Position numbers and translations under genes: made by a program | Shown: one piece after another, positions 37,064 to 45,400 of the stretch | How positions within the stretch are numbered: the stretch's first letter is position 1 | Layout: each line of letters opens with the position of its first letter | Assembly (NCBI RefSeq): GCF_041549525.1 | Contig: NZ_CP157456.1 | Span: forward strand, 3,410,001 to 3,474,000 | Source: Paenarthrobacter aurescens | Lineage (GTDB): Bacteria; Actinomycetota; Actinomycetes; Actinomycetales; Micrococcaceae | Length of the DNA: 64,000 nucleotides | Reading direction: 5' to 3' | Notes under the pieces: model-generated | What the model was told of the DNA's origin: nothing | The model's database searches: none | What the model saw: the letters and a program-made list of their open reading frames with translations, nothing else

Positions 37064-38002
37064 CTAGGCGAAGGTGCGGCCCGTCAGTTTTTCGTATGCC
37101 TCGACGTAGCGGGCACGAGTGCGCTCCACAACCTCGGCGGGCAGTGCCGGCGGCGGGGTGTCCGAGGACTTGTCCCAGCCGGACTCGGCGGAGGTCAGCC
37201 AGTCACGGACATACTGCTTGTCATATGAGGGCTGTGACTGACCCGGCGCGTACGTGGACGCGTCCCAGAAGCGTGAAGAATCCGGGGTGAGGACCTCATC
37301 GCCCAGGGTGATTACGCCAGTGGCTGCATCGATGCCGAACTCCACCTTGGTGTCGGCCAGGATAATGCCGCGTTCGCGGGCGATCTCCTCGGCGCGGGTG
37401 TAGATCTTCAACGTCAGTTCGCTCAGGCGGGCTGCGATGTCGTCGCCCACCATGGCCACAACGTCGTCGTAGGTGATGTTGACATCGTGCTCGCCCACCT
37501 CGGCCTTGGCCGAGGGCGTAAACAGTGCCTTGTCCAGGCGTGAACCGTCCACCAGGCCTTGGGGCAGCGGGATCTCGCAGACCGTGCCGTGTTCCTTGTA
37601 CTCCACCAGGCCTGAGCCGGTGAGGTAGCCGCGGGCGATGCACTCCACCGGGAACATGTCCAGCTTCTTGCAGATCATGGCCCGGCCCTCAACAGCAGCA
37701 GGAACGCCGCCCTCAACCGTGGACGCGAGCACGTGGTGCTCAACGTCCAACTGATCGAACCACCACAGGCTCAGCTGCGTCAGGACGCGGCCTTTGTCCG
37801 GGATTTCGCTGCTCAGCACGTGATCGTAGGCGCTGATGCGGTCGCTGGCTACGACCAGCACACATTCCTGGCCGATCTTTTCGGTGATGGCGTCGTCCGC
37901 CGGGATGTAAAGGTCACGGACCTTGCCGGAATAGACGTGCGTCCAGCCCGGGAGGTCCAGCGTCTCCGTTTCGAAGCCGCCCTCCGGAAGGAAATCAGTC
38001 AT
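37064..38002 (-). CDS. purC: SAICAR synthetase
   Basis: A 312-residue purine biosynthesis enzyme that joins aspartate to CAIR with ATP. Seen are YSGKVRDLY near residue 25, VVASDRISAYDHV, the FPVECIARGYLTGSG segment and the ILADTKVEFGID motif. Length and the C-terminal insertion (SSRFWDASTY) fit the longer eukaryote-like PurC common in Actinobacteria. It starts two bases after purD, so the two form an operon. Confidence 0.95.
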   Translation of the reverse strand: MTDFLPEGGFETETLDLPGWTHVYSGKVRDLYIPADDAITEKIGQECVLVVASDRISAYDHVLSSEIPDKGRVLTQLSLWWFDQLDVEHHVLASTVEGGVPAAVEGRAMICKKLDMFPVECIARGYLTGSGLVEYKEHGTVCEIPLPQGLVDGSRLDKALFTPSAKAEVGEHDVNITYDDVVAMVGDDIAARLSELTLKIYTRAEEIARERGIILADTKVEFGIDAATGVITLGDEVLTPDSSRFWDASTYAPGQSQPSYDKQYVRDWLTSAESGWDKSSDTPPPALPAEVVERTRARYVEAYEKLTGRTFA

Positions 38003-38004
38003 GC

Positions 38005-39315
38005 TCAGGCCTGCACTTTCGGGATGGTTCCGGTGGCCGTGTGCGGCACGCGGATTTCGCCTCGGGCGGCTTTGCCACCAATGTCCGTACGGAACTGTGA
38101 GCCCTCAAGCTGAACCAGCTCCACGCCGTCGTACGCTTTTTCGCGGGCCTCTACCAGATCAGAACCGAGCGCGACCACCGCGAGGACGCGGCCACCAGCG
38201 GAGACCACCTTGCCTTCGTCGTCCAGCTTGGTGCCGGCGTGGACCACGTGGACACCGTCCAGCTCGTCGACCTTCTTCAGGCCGCGGATGCGGTCACCGG
38301 TGCGGGGTGAGTCCGGGTAGTTTTCTGCAGCCACGACGACGGCGACTGCCGTGTCCTTGGACCAGCGCAGCTCTTCTGCGGTGTCCAGTTCGCCCTTGGC
38401 AGCTGCCAGCAGCAGCGCACCGAGCGGGGTCTTCAGGCGTGCCAGGACAGCCTGGGTCTCGGGGTCGCCGAAGCGGACGTTGAATTCGATGACGCGGGTG
38501 CCGCGGGATGTCAGGGCGAGGCCGCAGTACAGCACACCAATGAAGGGAGTGCCGCGGCGGGCCATCTCATCCACCACCGGCTGGGCCACGCGGTCAATGA
38601 CTTCCTGAACCAGGCCCTCGGGAGCCCATTCAAGCGGGGTGTACGCGCCCATGCCACCGGTGTTGGGGCCTTCATCATTGTCGAAAATGCGCTTGAAGTC
38701 CTGCGCCGGGGACAACGGAACAGTAGTGCGGCCATCACAAAGGACGAACAGCGAAACTTCGGGGCCGTCAAGGAATTCCTCGATCACCACGGTTCCACCG
38801 GCGTCGAAGCAGGCCTGTGCGTGCGCCAATGCCTCCGCGCGGTCCCTGGTGACCACAACGCCCTTGCCTGCGGCCAGGCCATCGTCCTTTACAACGTACG
38901 GAGCGCCGAACGTATCAAGAGCGTCGGCAGCTTCCTCGGCGTTGGTGGCAACGCGGGCCATGGCCGTGGGAACGTTCGCTTCGGCCATGATCTGCTTGGC
39001 GAATGCCTTGGAAGCCTCCAGCTGGGCTGCTTCCTTGCTGGGACCGAACACCGGAATGCCTGCCTCGCGGATGGCGTCGGACACACCGGCAGCCAGTGGC
39101 GCCTCGGGTCCTACAACAACCAGGTCCACGCCCAGCTTGGTGGCGAGGGCGGACACGGCTTCCGGGTTGTTCCCGTCAATCGCGTGGGTGGGAACGAGTT
39201 TGCTGATGCCGGCGTTGCCCGGGGCCGCGTGGACCTCGGAAACGTTGGGATCTTCAAGCAGAGAGCGGACAATGGCGTGTTCGCGGCCGCCTGGGCCAAT
39301 GACGAGTACCTTCAC
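38005..39315 (-). CDS. purD: Phosphoribosylamine-glycine ligase
   Basis: A 436-residue ATP-grasp enzyme making GAR in purine synthesis. The start is taken at GTG 39315 (MKVLVIGPGGREHAI), which is where family members begin; the open frame extends 16 codons further up without support. Motifs include VVGPEAPLAAGVSDA, APYVVKDDGLAAGKGVVV, EGPNTGGMGAYTPLE and VIEFNVRFGDPETQ. Upstream gene of the purD-purC pair. Confidence 0.95.
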   Translation of the reverse strand: MKVLVIGPGGREHAIVRSLLEDPNVSEVHAAPGNAGISKLVPTHAIDGNNPEAVSALATKLGVDLVVVGPEAPLAAGVSDAIREAGIPVFGPSKEAAQLEASKAFAKQIMAEANVPTAMARVATNAEEAADALDTFGAPYVVKDDGLAAGKGVVVTRDRAEALAHAQACFDAGGTVVIEEFLDGPEVSLFVLCDGRTTVPLSPAQDFKRIFDNDEGPNTGGMGAYTPLEWAPEGLVQEVIDRVAQPVVDEMARRGTPFIGVLYCGLALTSRGTRVIEFNVRFGDPETQAVLARLKTPLGALLLAAAKGELDTAEELRWSKDTAVAVVVAAENYPDSPRTGDRIRGLKKVDELDGVHVVHAGTKLDDEGKVVSAGGRVLAVVALGSDLVEAREKAYDGVELVQLEGSQFRTDIGGKAARGEIRVPHTATGTIPKVQA

Positions 39316-39397
39316 AGTCTTCAAGGGTACTTTGTGAAGGGCGAGCCGCCTAAGCTGTGTCATTCACCGGACCCCGCGCGCCCCTAGACTTGGCTGT

Positions 39398-40414
39398 ATG
39401 CCCATAAGTTCGCATGAAACGTTCAACGTTGAGTCCGCGGTGGAACTGGCAGTGATCGAACGAAGTGGCTTTATTGAGTCCCGGCACATCGGCGCGGCAG
39501 TGGTTCTTGCCGGTGACGGCTCGGTGGTCACCCGTCTTGGTGACATTGATGCTCCCATCCTGGCCCGCTCCACCCTCAAACCTTTCCAGGCCCTGGCCTC
39601 CATGCAGTCCGGCGTGCCCCTGCGTGGCGCCCAGGTTGCTGTTGCCTGCGGCAGCCACACAGGGTCCCTGGACCACATGGACATTGTGGAGGGGATGCTC
39701 AAAGCCGCGGGCGTGAAGGAAGAAAACCTTCAGTGCCCCACCGCCTGGCCCCAGGACGAGACGGCCCGCAACTGGCTGGTCCGCTCCGAGCGCGGCCAAT
39801 CCAGGCTGGCTTTCAATTGCTCCGGCAAACACGCAGCATTCCTGTGGGCCTGCACTGAAAACGGCTGGGATCTGCGCAGCTACCTTGAGCCCAATCACCC
39901 GCTCCAGCAGCGTGTTCGCTCGGTCATTGAGGAATACAGCGGCGAACCCATCTCCCACCTGGGCATAGACGGTTGCGGCGCACCTGTTGCCGCCATCTCA
40001 CTGACCGGCCTCGCCCGCGCTTACTCCCGCCTGGCCAAGTCCCCCGGCGACAAATCCTCCAACGCCCGTGCCGCCACCATTGCCACCTCCATGCTGGACT
40101 ATCCCTGGGCCGTCCAAGGCAAGGGTGAATCCAACACCATCGTCATGGAAGAACTGGATGTCCTGGCCAAAATCGGGGCTGAGGGCGTCCTGGTCCTGGC
40201 CACTCCCACCGGCGCAACCGTGGCCGTGAAAATGCTGGACGGGAACCTGCGGGCCACATCCCTGGTGGGGCTCACCCTCCTGGCCGTGAGTGGCGCCGTG
40301 GACATCCCGGCAGTTTCGAACGTCCTTGAGCGAGTAGTGGAACCCGTCCTCGGCGGCGGCCACGAGGTTGGCAAGATCAGGCTGGGCCACGCCGTCTCCG
40401 CCCTGCTGGACTAG
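39398..40414 (+). CDS. Asparaginase II family protein
   Basis: A 338-residue protein of the thermolabile Rhizobium etli AnsA-type asparaginase family, unrelated to the E. coli enzymes. Diagnostic parts are RSTLKPFQALASMQSG, ACGSHTG, NCSGKHAAFLWAC and GIDGCGAPV. Recent structural work on this family points to a Ser-Lys tandem with a nearby Cys-bound zinc; the SGKH and GCG elements that would supply these are present. Upstream of a small sterol-carrier-family gene by 21 bases, so probably one operon. Confidence 0.88.
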   Translation: MPISSHETFNVESAVELAVIERSGFIESRHIGAAVVLAGDGSVVTRLGDIDAPILARSTLKPFQALASMQSGVPLRGAQVAVACGSHTGSLDHMDIVEGMLKAAGVKEENLQCPTAWPQDETARNWLVRSERGQSRLAFNCSGKHAAFLWACTENGWDLRSYLEPNHPLQQRVRSVIEEYSGEPISHLGIDGCGAPVAAISLTGLARAYSRLAKSPGDKSSNARAATIATSMLDYPWAVQGKGESNTIVMEELDVLAKIGAEGVLVLATPTGATVAVKMLDGNLRATSLVGLTLLAVSGAVDIPAVSNVLERVVEPVLGGGHEVGKIRLGHAVSALLD

Positions 40415-40435
40415 TACTTCTGAGGAGAAATACCC

Positions 40436-40834
40436 ATGGCTGTTGCACGTCGCCGCGTCAATGTTGAGGAAGGCCGCGCCGCGCTGGCAGCCTGGCAGGC
40501 CGCCGTCGAGCCTTCCGATGGTGAGCCGGGCGGCCCTGCCGGGCCACCGCCGTCGCGCTCTTTGATTGCGACGGCGGTGCGCTACTCCCTGGAGGAAGTC
40601 ACCGCCCGCGCACCTGGCAACTCCGTGGAAGTCCGGGTGCCGCCGTTCGGTGTGACGCAGTGCGTGGAGGGGCCGCGCCACACGCGCGGGACTCCCCCGA
40701 ATGTGATCGAGTGCGACGCCGCCACTTGGCTTTCGTTGGTGACCGGCAGGATTTCCTGGGCGGACGCGGTTTCCGAGCACAAGCTAACGGCATCCGGTTT
40801 GCGCGCGGACCTCTCGGACCTGCTCCCCCTCTAA
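40436..40834 (+). CDS. Sterol carrier family protein (MDMPI/SCP-like)
   Basis: A 132-residue protein with a C-terminal SCP2-like strand-helix pattern (SVEVRVPPFGVTQCVEGPRH then VIECDAATWLSLVTGRISW). The start at 40436 follows GAGGAG. This conserved actinobacterial group is annotated as sterol carrier family protein; ligand unknown. A 61-bp palindrome starts two bases after its stop codon. Confidence 0.78.
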   Translation: MAVARRRVNVEEGRAALAAWQAAVEPSDGEPGGPAGPPPSRSLIATAVRYSLEEVTARAPGNSVEVRVPPFGVTQCVEGPRHTRGTPPNVIECDAATWLSLVTGRISWADAVSEHKLTASGLRADLSDLLPL

Positions 40835-40836
40835 AG

Positions 40837-40897
40837 AGTTTTTGTACAGCTAATGCCCCTAAGACGACGTCTTAAGGGCATTAGCTGTACAAAAACT
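40837..40897. repeat. 61-bp palindrome, family P1 copy 1
   Basis: Near-perfect palindrome: 29 of 30 base pairs match about a single central base. Ends are AGTTTTTGTACAG and CTGTACAAAAACT, the inner part has AATGCCC/GGGCATT. Lies between the convergent SCP and DctA-type genes, two bases after one stop and six from the other. Unlike a normal terminator, the T-run is in the 5' arm on both strands. Two more copies of identical length lie at 42510 and 43646. Confidence 0.95.
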
Positions 40898-40903
40898 ATC
40901 CGG

Positions 40904-42391
40904 CTAGTCCGGGCAAATCGGTGTGGACGGTTGGCCTCGCTTGCTCATTTCAAACTGAGGGATGTCCTCGGCTGCCGGGCCGCCCCGGAACTTCGGTGAA
41001 GGCTCCTGGCCACCGCTGATGCGTTCGAGTTCCTGCTCCTCAAAGACTTCTTCCTTGCCGAGCATGATGGCGGAATCGTGGTTGGTGATCTCGCCGTTGA
41101 AAGCCCGGAGCATGACGCTGCGGTCGAACTGGCCCTCCCACTTGGCCACCACGAACGTCGCCACGCAGTTGCCCAACAGGTTCACCACTACGCGCATGGA
41201 GTCCATGAGGCGGTCGGCGCCAAGGAGGAGTGCGACGCCGGCCACCGGGAAGATGCCCAAAGCGGCGGCTGTTGCTGACAGCGCCAGGAAGGACGAGCCC
41301 GGAACGCCGGCCATGCCCTTGGACGTCAGGAGCAGCACACCCAGGGCGGCCAGCTGCTGGCCGAGGTCAAGGTTGTGGCCGAAGGCCTGCGCCAGGAACA
41401 GCAGCGAAATGGAAAGGTAGATCGCAGCGCCATCCAGGTTGAAGGAATAACCGGTGGGAACAACCAGCCCGGTGGTGGCTCGGGAGCAGCCGGCGTTGGT
41501 CAGCTTGGTCATGATGCGCGGCATCACCGCTTCCGTGGAAGCCGTGCCCAGTGCCAGCAGGAACTCTTCCCGCGTGTACTTAAGGAAGGACCACAGCGGA
41601 ACCCGGGCGAAGCCCCAAGCCACCAGGAACAGCAGGCCGATGAAGATGATCGCTGCGCCGTAGCAGGCGGCTATCAGGAGCGCGTAGGTACTCAATGTGC
41701 CAAGTCCGTACTGGCCGATGATGAAAGCCATGGCGCCGAACGCGCCAATGGGAGCAACCTTCATGATCCAGGACATGATCTTGAAGATCAGTTCCAGCAC
41801 GGTTTCCATGAGGCTGATGACCGGCAGGCACCGTTCGCGGCCAATGACAACTATGGCGGCACCGAAGAAGACTGAGAAAAACAGCACCTGAAGCAGGCTG
41901 TTGTTGGCAAAAGCACCGATCACGCTAACTGGAATGACATCCAGGATGAATGCTGCGGCGTCCTTGGGAGGCGCATTGCCGGTCTTGGCATTGAGCGCGT
42001 CCTGGGAAAGCGTAGCGGGGTCGATATTAAGGCCAGCACCAGGCTGAACGATATTTCCGACGATGAGCCCGAAGACGAGGGCGAAAAGAGTGGCGCCGGT
42101 GAAGTACAGGAGCGCTTTGACCCCGACCCTTCCGACCGCCTTGACGTCGCCCACTGCCGAGATGCCCGTGACAATCACGAGGAAAATCAGCGGAGCGATG
42201 ATCATCTTGATGAGTTGAATGAATCCATCGCCCAGTGGCCGGAGGGCGGACCCAATGGTCGGCCAAAAATGGCCGATGAGTACACCTGCGACGACGGCGA
42301 TCAGGATTTGAAAAAAGAGCGACTGGTACAGCCGCTTTTTCTTCTGCGGGGCCGAACTCGCCTTCAGCGCCGCGGAGTCTGGGATCTTCAT
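40904..42391 (-). CDS. DctA-type dicarboxylate/amino acid:cation symporter
   Basis: A 495-residue SLC1-fold transporter. Family motifs include MIIAPLIFLVIVTGI, SSFLALSATAAALGIFP (substrate gate, HP2 side), TGLVVPTGYSFNLDGAAIY and LGADRLMDSMRVVVNLLGN. Homologues import C4-dicarboxylates or Glu/Asp with protons or sodium. ATG 42391 is preferred to GTG 42424 on conservation, though neither has a strong ribosome site. Two copies of the 15-bp TTCC/GGAA element found at purine genes lie upstream at 42464-42499, so it may belong to that regulon. Confidence 0.92.
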   Translation of the reverse strand: MKIPDSAALKASSAPQKKKRLYQSLFFQILIAVVAGVLIGHFWPTIGSALRPLGDGFIQLIKMIIAPLIFLVIVTGISAVGDVKAVGRVGVKALLYFTGATLFALVFGLIVGNIVQPGAGLNIDPATLSQDALNAKTGNAPPKDAAAFILDVIPVSVIGAFANNSLLQVLFFSVFFGAAIVVIGRERCLPVISLMETVLELIFKIMSWIMKVAPIGAFGAMAFIIGQYGLGTLSTYALLIAACYGAAIIFIGLLFLVAWGFARVPLWSFLKYTREEFLLALGTASTEAVMPRIMTKLTNAGCSRATTGLVVPTGYSFNLDGAAIYLSISLLFLAQAFGHNLDLGQQLAALGVLLLTSKGMAGVPGSSFLALSATAAALGIFPVAGVALLLGADRLMDSMRVVVNLLGNCVATFVVAKWEGQFDRSVMLRAFNGEITNHDSAIMLGKEEVFEEQELERISGGQEPSPKFRGGPAAEDIPQFEMSKRGQPSTPICPD

Positions 42392-42463
42392 TGTTCTGAA
42401 CCAATCAGTTGTGAACAGCCTCACATTTTGTGGGGTTTTTCAAATGTAAGCCTGCTCACACCA

Positions 42464-42478
42464 TTCCGCAAGGGGAAA
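42464..42478. promoter_or_regulatory. Weak TTCC-type palindrome before the symporter gene
   Basis: TTCCGCAAGGGGAAA is a degenerate relative of the 15-bp element at 42485-42499, six bases away. The pair is about 75-110 bases upstream of the symporter start. Confidence 0.4.
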
Positions 42479-42484
42479 TTCAGT

Positions 42485-42499
42485 TTCCACAATACGGAA
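42485..42499. promoter_or_regulatory. 15-bp TTCC-N7-GGAA operator candidate
   Basis: TTCCACAATACGGAA. The same architecture appears at 46990, 59278, 62288 and, in weaker form, 47184 and 62424, mostly in front of purine catabolism genes. The size and symmetry suit an IclR- or TetR-type dimer site. Confidence 0.6.
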
Positions 42500-42509
42500 G
42501 TCACATTTG

Positions 42510-42570
42510 GTTTTTTGTACAGATAACGCCCCCATGGGCGACTCATGAGGGCCGGATCTGTACAAAAACT
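42510..42570. repeat. 61-bp palindrome, family P1 copy 2 (downstream of endonuclease gene)
   Basis: Same length and ends as copy 1 (TTTTTTGTACAGAT at the left, ATCTGTACAAAAACT at the right), with a more divergent middle containing CGCCC and GGGCG. Its right end overlaps the stop codon of the Vsr-like endonuclease gene by one base. Confidence 0.92.
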
Positions 42571-43595
42571 CACGGCCGCCAACCCTGCTTGCGGAGGGCT
42601 TGAACCACGCGGGCCACCACCCACTTCCTCCCGTGCTTCATGTCCACCTTGTTGATCTTGACCTGACGCCAGCCGGCCTCTGACACGCGTTGATCCCGGT
42701 AAGCATCCAGCGCTTGCTGCTCTGGAGAAAGGTGATGAAGACCCTCGTATTCAAGGCAGGTCCGATACTCCGGGCACCCGAGATCAGTCCACACCGGCCT
42801 GCCAAGGGCATCGTCAACCCTGCAGTTAGGGACGAAGACAGGCATTCCGGCATCTTCCAGCATCAAACGCAGCTTCGTTTCAGGAGGAGAATCAACGCCA
42901 ACACGCAGGAGGTCCAACGCAACGCGGGCCTTGCGGACGCCATGGATACCGTTGGCCTTCTCAACGAAGAGTTGCAGCTCCGGCAAAGAAACCATGGGAA
43001 CCCGAGGAGGCCCGAACGAGCGTTCGTGTTCGCTGACAATGGCATCGCCCACAACAACCAGATCGTCCAATGGCAGCATCGAGGCCAGATCCACCCATGT
43101 CCGCGCAACAGACGTGAGGACAGCGCCCTCCAGGTCTGTGAGATCACCATCCCTTATGGTTAGGCGATGTCCGGCCACTCCCCTGCGCCGAGGCAGCGAT
43201 CCGTTCCTTGGCCGAGATAGATGGATGAATCGCCCCGGCTCCCTGAAGTGGGGTCCGCTTTTGGGCCCCCAAGGAATAGGCTCGACGACGGCGGTCACCG
43301 GGCCGCCGTCGTCGGGCTTGAACTGCGCCCAGGCAGGCAGCGGCAGCCCGAGCACCTCCGCGGCGCTGATATGGCTCAGGAAATCACCCTGCTGAAGGTC
43401 AAGATGTGGCCGGGCAACCTCCAGCAGCGTCTGCACTCGCCGCGGCAGGCGGAGTCCCCTGCTGGGCACCAGCAGGTCCGAGGCCCGCAGCCTCTTGGTG
43501 GCAACGCCGAGTTCTTCAGCTTCAGCCAAGGTAAAGGCGCGGTCAGAGAGTGCGGGAGGAAGAGAAGATAACGGACGCATGCCCCATTCAGTCAT
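42570..43595 (-). CDS. AbiEi/Vsr-like endonuclease-domain protein 1
   Basis: A 341-residue protein. The N-terminal part resembles the AbiEi-type winged helix (FTLAEAEELGVATKRLRASD, then LLVPSRGLRLPR). The C-terminal 110 residues have the DUF559/Vsr PD-(D/E)XK look: TDLGCPEYRTCLEYEGLHH with candidate catalytic Asp, Glu and EYEG, then DAYRDQRVSEAGWRQVKI. Many paralogues exist in Actinobacteria with no proven role; single-strand nicking or repair is inferred from the fold. No antitoxin or methylase is adjacent. P1 palindromes flank it on both sides, 0 bases from the stop and 50 from the start. Confidence 0.75.
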   Translation of the reverse strand: MTEWGMRPLSSLPPALSDRAFTLAEAEELGVATKRLRASDLLVPSRGLRLPRRVQTLLEVARPHLDLQQGDFLSHISAAEVLGLPLPAWAQFKPDDGGPVTAVVEPIPWGPKSGPHFREPGRFIHLSRPRNGSLPRRRGVAGHRLTIRDGDLTDLEGAVLTSVARTWVDLASMLPLDDLVVVGDAIVSEHERSFGPPRVPMVSLPELQLFVEKANGIHGVRKARVALDLLRVGVDSPPETKLRLMLEDAGMPVFVPNCRVDDALGRPVWTDLGCPEYRTCLEYEGLHHLSPEQQALDAYRDQRVSEAGWRQVKINKVDMKHGRKWVVARVVQALRKQGWRP

Positions 43596-43645
43596 AACGA
43601 CAGAGGCGTCGGAGAGTTATCCACAGAGCAAACGCTTCAGCCCGG

Positions 43646-43706
43646 AGTTTTTGTACAGCAAATGCCCCGAAAGGGCCGTTTTAAGGGCGTTATGTGTACA
43701 AAAACT
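43646..43706. repeat. 61-bp palindrome, family P1 copy 3 (upstream of endonuclease gene)
   Basis: Identical in length to copy 1 and matching it at about 51 of 61 positions by hand count. Ends AGTTTTTGTACAG and GTGTACAAAAACT are kept; several inner pairs are mismatched. It lies two bases after the SDR gene stop (43709) and 50 bases upstream of the endonuclease start. Confidence 0.93.
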
Positions 43707-43708
43707 CG

Positions 43709-44476
43709 CTAGCCGCGGCCCACGAACGGCATGCCCGCCGCCGTCACCACCAGTGAACCAACACTGGCCGACGCCGGCATGTTGGCCATCATCAGCACGG
43801 CACGCGCAGCGTCATCCACGGGGAACATGGGCTCTACCTTGCGGCTGCCGTCAGCCTGCAGCGCCCCGGATCCGACGCCGATGGTGTCCATGATCTCGGT
43901 GCGGGTATTGCCAATATCGATCTGCCCGCACGTGATCCCAAACTTCCGGCCATCCAGCTCGATGCTCTTGGTCAAGCCCGTCATTGCATGCTTGGTGACT
44001 GTATAGGCCACGGACCTGGGCCTGGGCGAATGCGCCGAAATGGAGCCGTTGTTGATGATGCGGCCACCCTGAGGCGCCTGGGCTTTCATAGTCCGCACAG
44101 CCTCCGCCGCACACAGCATGGAACCGGTGACGTTCACCCGAAGGGTCGCTTCCCACTCGTCCACGCTGATCTCGCCCACGTCCCCGGCCGGGCCGAAGAT
44201 GCCGGCGTTGTTGAACAGCACATCAACCCGACCCCAGCGTTGGCGAACCTCCCCGAAAAGGCGGGCGACGTCGTCGGGCTCGGTAACATCGCACGGAACC
44301 GCCAGCGCGTCCGGGTGATCGCCCGCAGTTTCCAGCAGCTGCGCCTCACGGCGGCCGGCCAAGGCAACGCGGTAACCGTCCGCGAGCATCATCCGGGCAA
44401 CGGCCCGGCCAATACCGGAACCAGCCCCGGTCACGACGGCGACCCTCGGGTGCGCGGGAGGGCTGGAGTCAGTCAT
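43709..44476 (-). CDS. Short-chain dehydrogenase/reductase
   Basis: A 255-residue classical SDR. Cofactor motif [17 protein letters not shown] in [11 protein letters not shown], catalytic Ser in NNGSISAH, and YTVTKHAM holding the catalytic Tyr-Lys (YxxxK form). The start at 44476 follows AAAGG. Third gene of a leftward set with a racemase-family protein and an NCS1 permease, suggesting it oxidises or reduces a product of the imported cyclic nitrogen compound; substrate unknown. Confidence 0.9.
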   Translation of the reverse strand: MTDSSPPAHPRVAVVTGAGSGIGRAVARMMLADGYRVALAGRREAQLLETAGDHPDALAVPCDVTEPDDVARLFGEVRQRWGRVDVLFNNAGIFGPAGDVGEISVDEWEATLRVNVTGSMLCAAEAVRTMKAQAPQGGRIINNGSISAHSPRPRSVAYTVTKHAMTGLTKSIELDGRKFGITCGQIDIGNTRTEIMDTIGVGSGALQADGSRKVEPMFPVDDAARAVLMMANMPASASVGSLVVTAAGMPFVGRG

Positions 44477-44511
44477 GTGGTTGCCTTTCAAGGAAGTGCG
44501 TTTGGCTCGCT

Positions 44512-45282
44512 TCAGCGTGCGGCGTCAGCCGGCTGGACCGCCGGGGCTGCTGTGGCTTGGGCTGAACTTATCGGCCAGCCTATGACAGTCTTCGGACGCG
44601 GTGTGGCATATGTCCTGACCTTGGACGTGGACAATCCAAGGCGGACCAAGGATTCGGCAATGGTGACCGCCGCCGCCACACCGTCCACCACGGGGACGCC
44701 GGTGCGCTGGCGGATCTGCTCATCCAGCCCGGCCATGCCACCGCAACCCAGCACGATGACCTCAGCCTTGTCCTGGTGAACCGCCTGTTCGGCCTGGCTC
44801 ACGATCGTTTCAACGGCACGCTCCGGGTATTCCTCAAGTTCCAGCACCGCCATGCCGCTGGCCCGCACCGAGGCACAGCGGGCGTCCAGGCCCGCAAGTT
44901 TGAGGCGGTCCTCGATCAGCGGAACCGCGCGGTCCAGGGTGGTGACCACCGAATACTTGTGGCCCAGGAACATGGCGGTGCTGGCTGCCGCCTCGGTGAT
45001 GTCAACTACCGGGACGTCCAGGAGTTCCTGAAGGCCTTCACGCCCGTGTTCGCCATAACCGGCTTGGATCACGGCGTCGAACGGTTCCGGATAGTTCACC
45101 ACCGCATCCATGACCGCGATGGCAGCAAGGTAGCTTTCAAAGTTGCCTTCACAGGAGTCGGCACCGAACCGCGGAGTGATGCCAATGATTTCAGTGCCGG
45201 GGGCAGCCGCCGCGCGGGCTTGGGCTGCGATGGAGTCCGTCATGGACTGGGTGGTGTTGACGTTTGCGACCAAGATGCGCAT
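44512..45282 (-). CDS. Asp/Glu/hydantoin racemase-family protein
   Basis: A 256-residue protein. It begins [18 protein letters not shown], typical of hydantoin and allantoin racemases, and contains [12 protein letters not shown] with the second catalytic Cys. The position of the first catalytic Cys (family pattern ACxxDPG) reads [12 protein letters not shown], so that Cys is Gly. Two-base racemisation is therefore unlikely in the standard way; a decarboxylase or isomerase role, or a binding role, is possible. The start at 45282 follows GAGAGG. Sits between the NCS1 permease and an SDR. Confidence 0.8.
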   Translation of the reverse strand: MRILVANVNTTQSMTDSIAAQARAAAAPGTEIIGITPRFGADSCEGNFESYLAAIAVMDAVVNYPEPFDAVIQAGYGEHGREGLQELLDVPVVDITEAAASTAMFLGHKYSVVTTLDRAVPLIEDRLKLAGLDARCASVRASGMAVLELEEYPERAVETIVSQAEQAVHQDKAEVIVLGCGGMAGLDEQIRQRTGVPVVDGVAAAVTIAESLVRLGLSTSKVRTYATPRPKTVIGWPISSAQATAAPAVQPADAAR

Positions 45283-45400
45283 GGGTTTCCTCTCAACGGG
45301 CAGCGCCCGCCCTTCGCCGCCAACTCTGGATCCCCTGATGGCAATCAGGGTGAGATCCGGTTGGCTGGGAGGACGGGCAATGCCTTGACGTGTTGGTAAG

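Noticed and set aside
42570..43595. AbiE type IV toxin-antitoxin system
   Set aside because: The N-terminal domain resembles AbiEi, but no AbiEii nucleotidyltransferase toxin gene is adjacent; the C-terminal nuclease domain makes it a different kind of protein.
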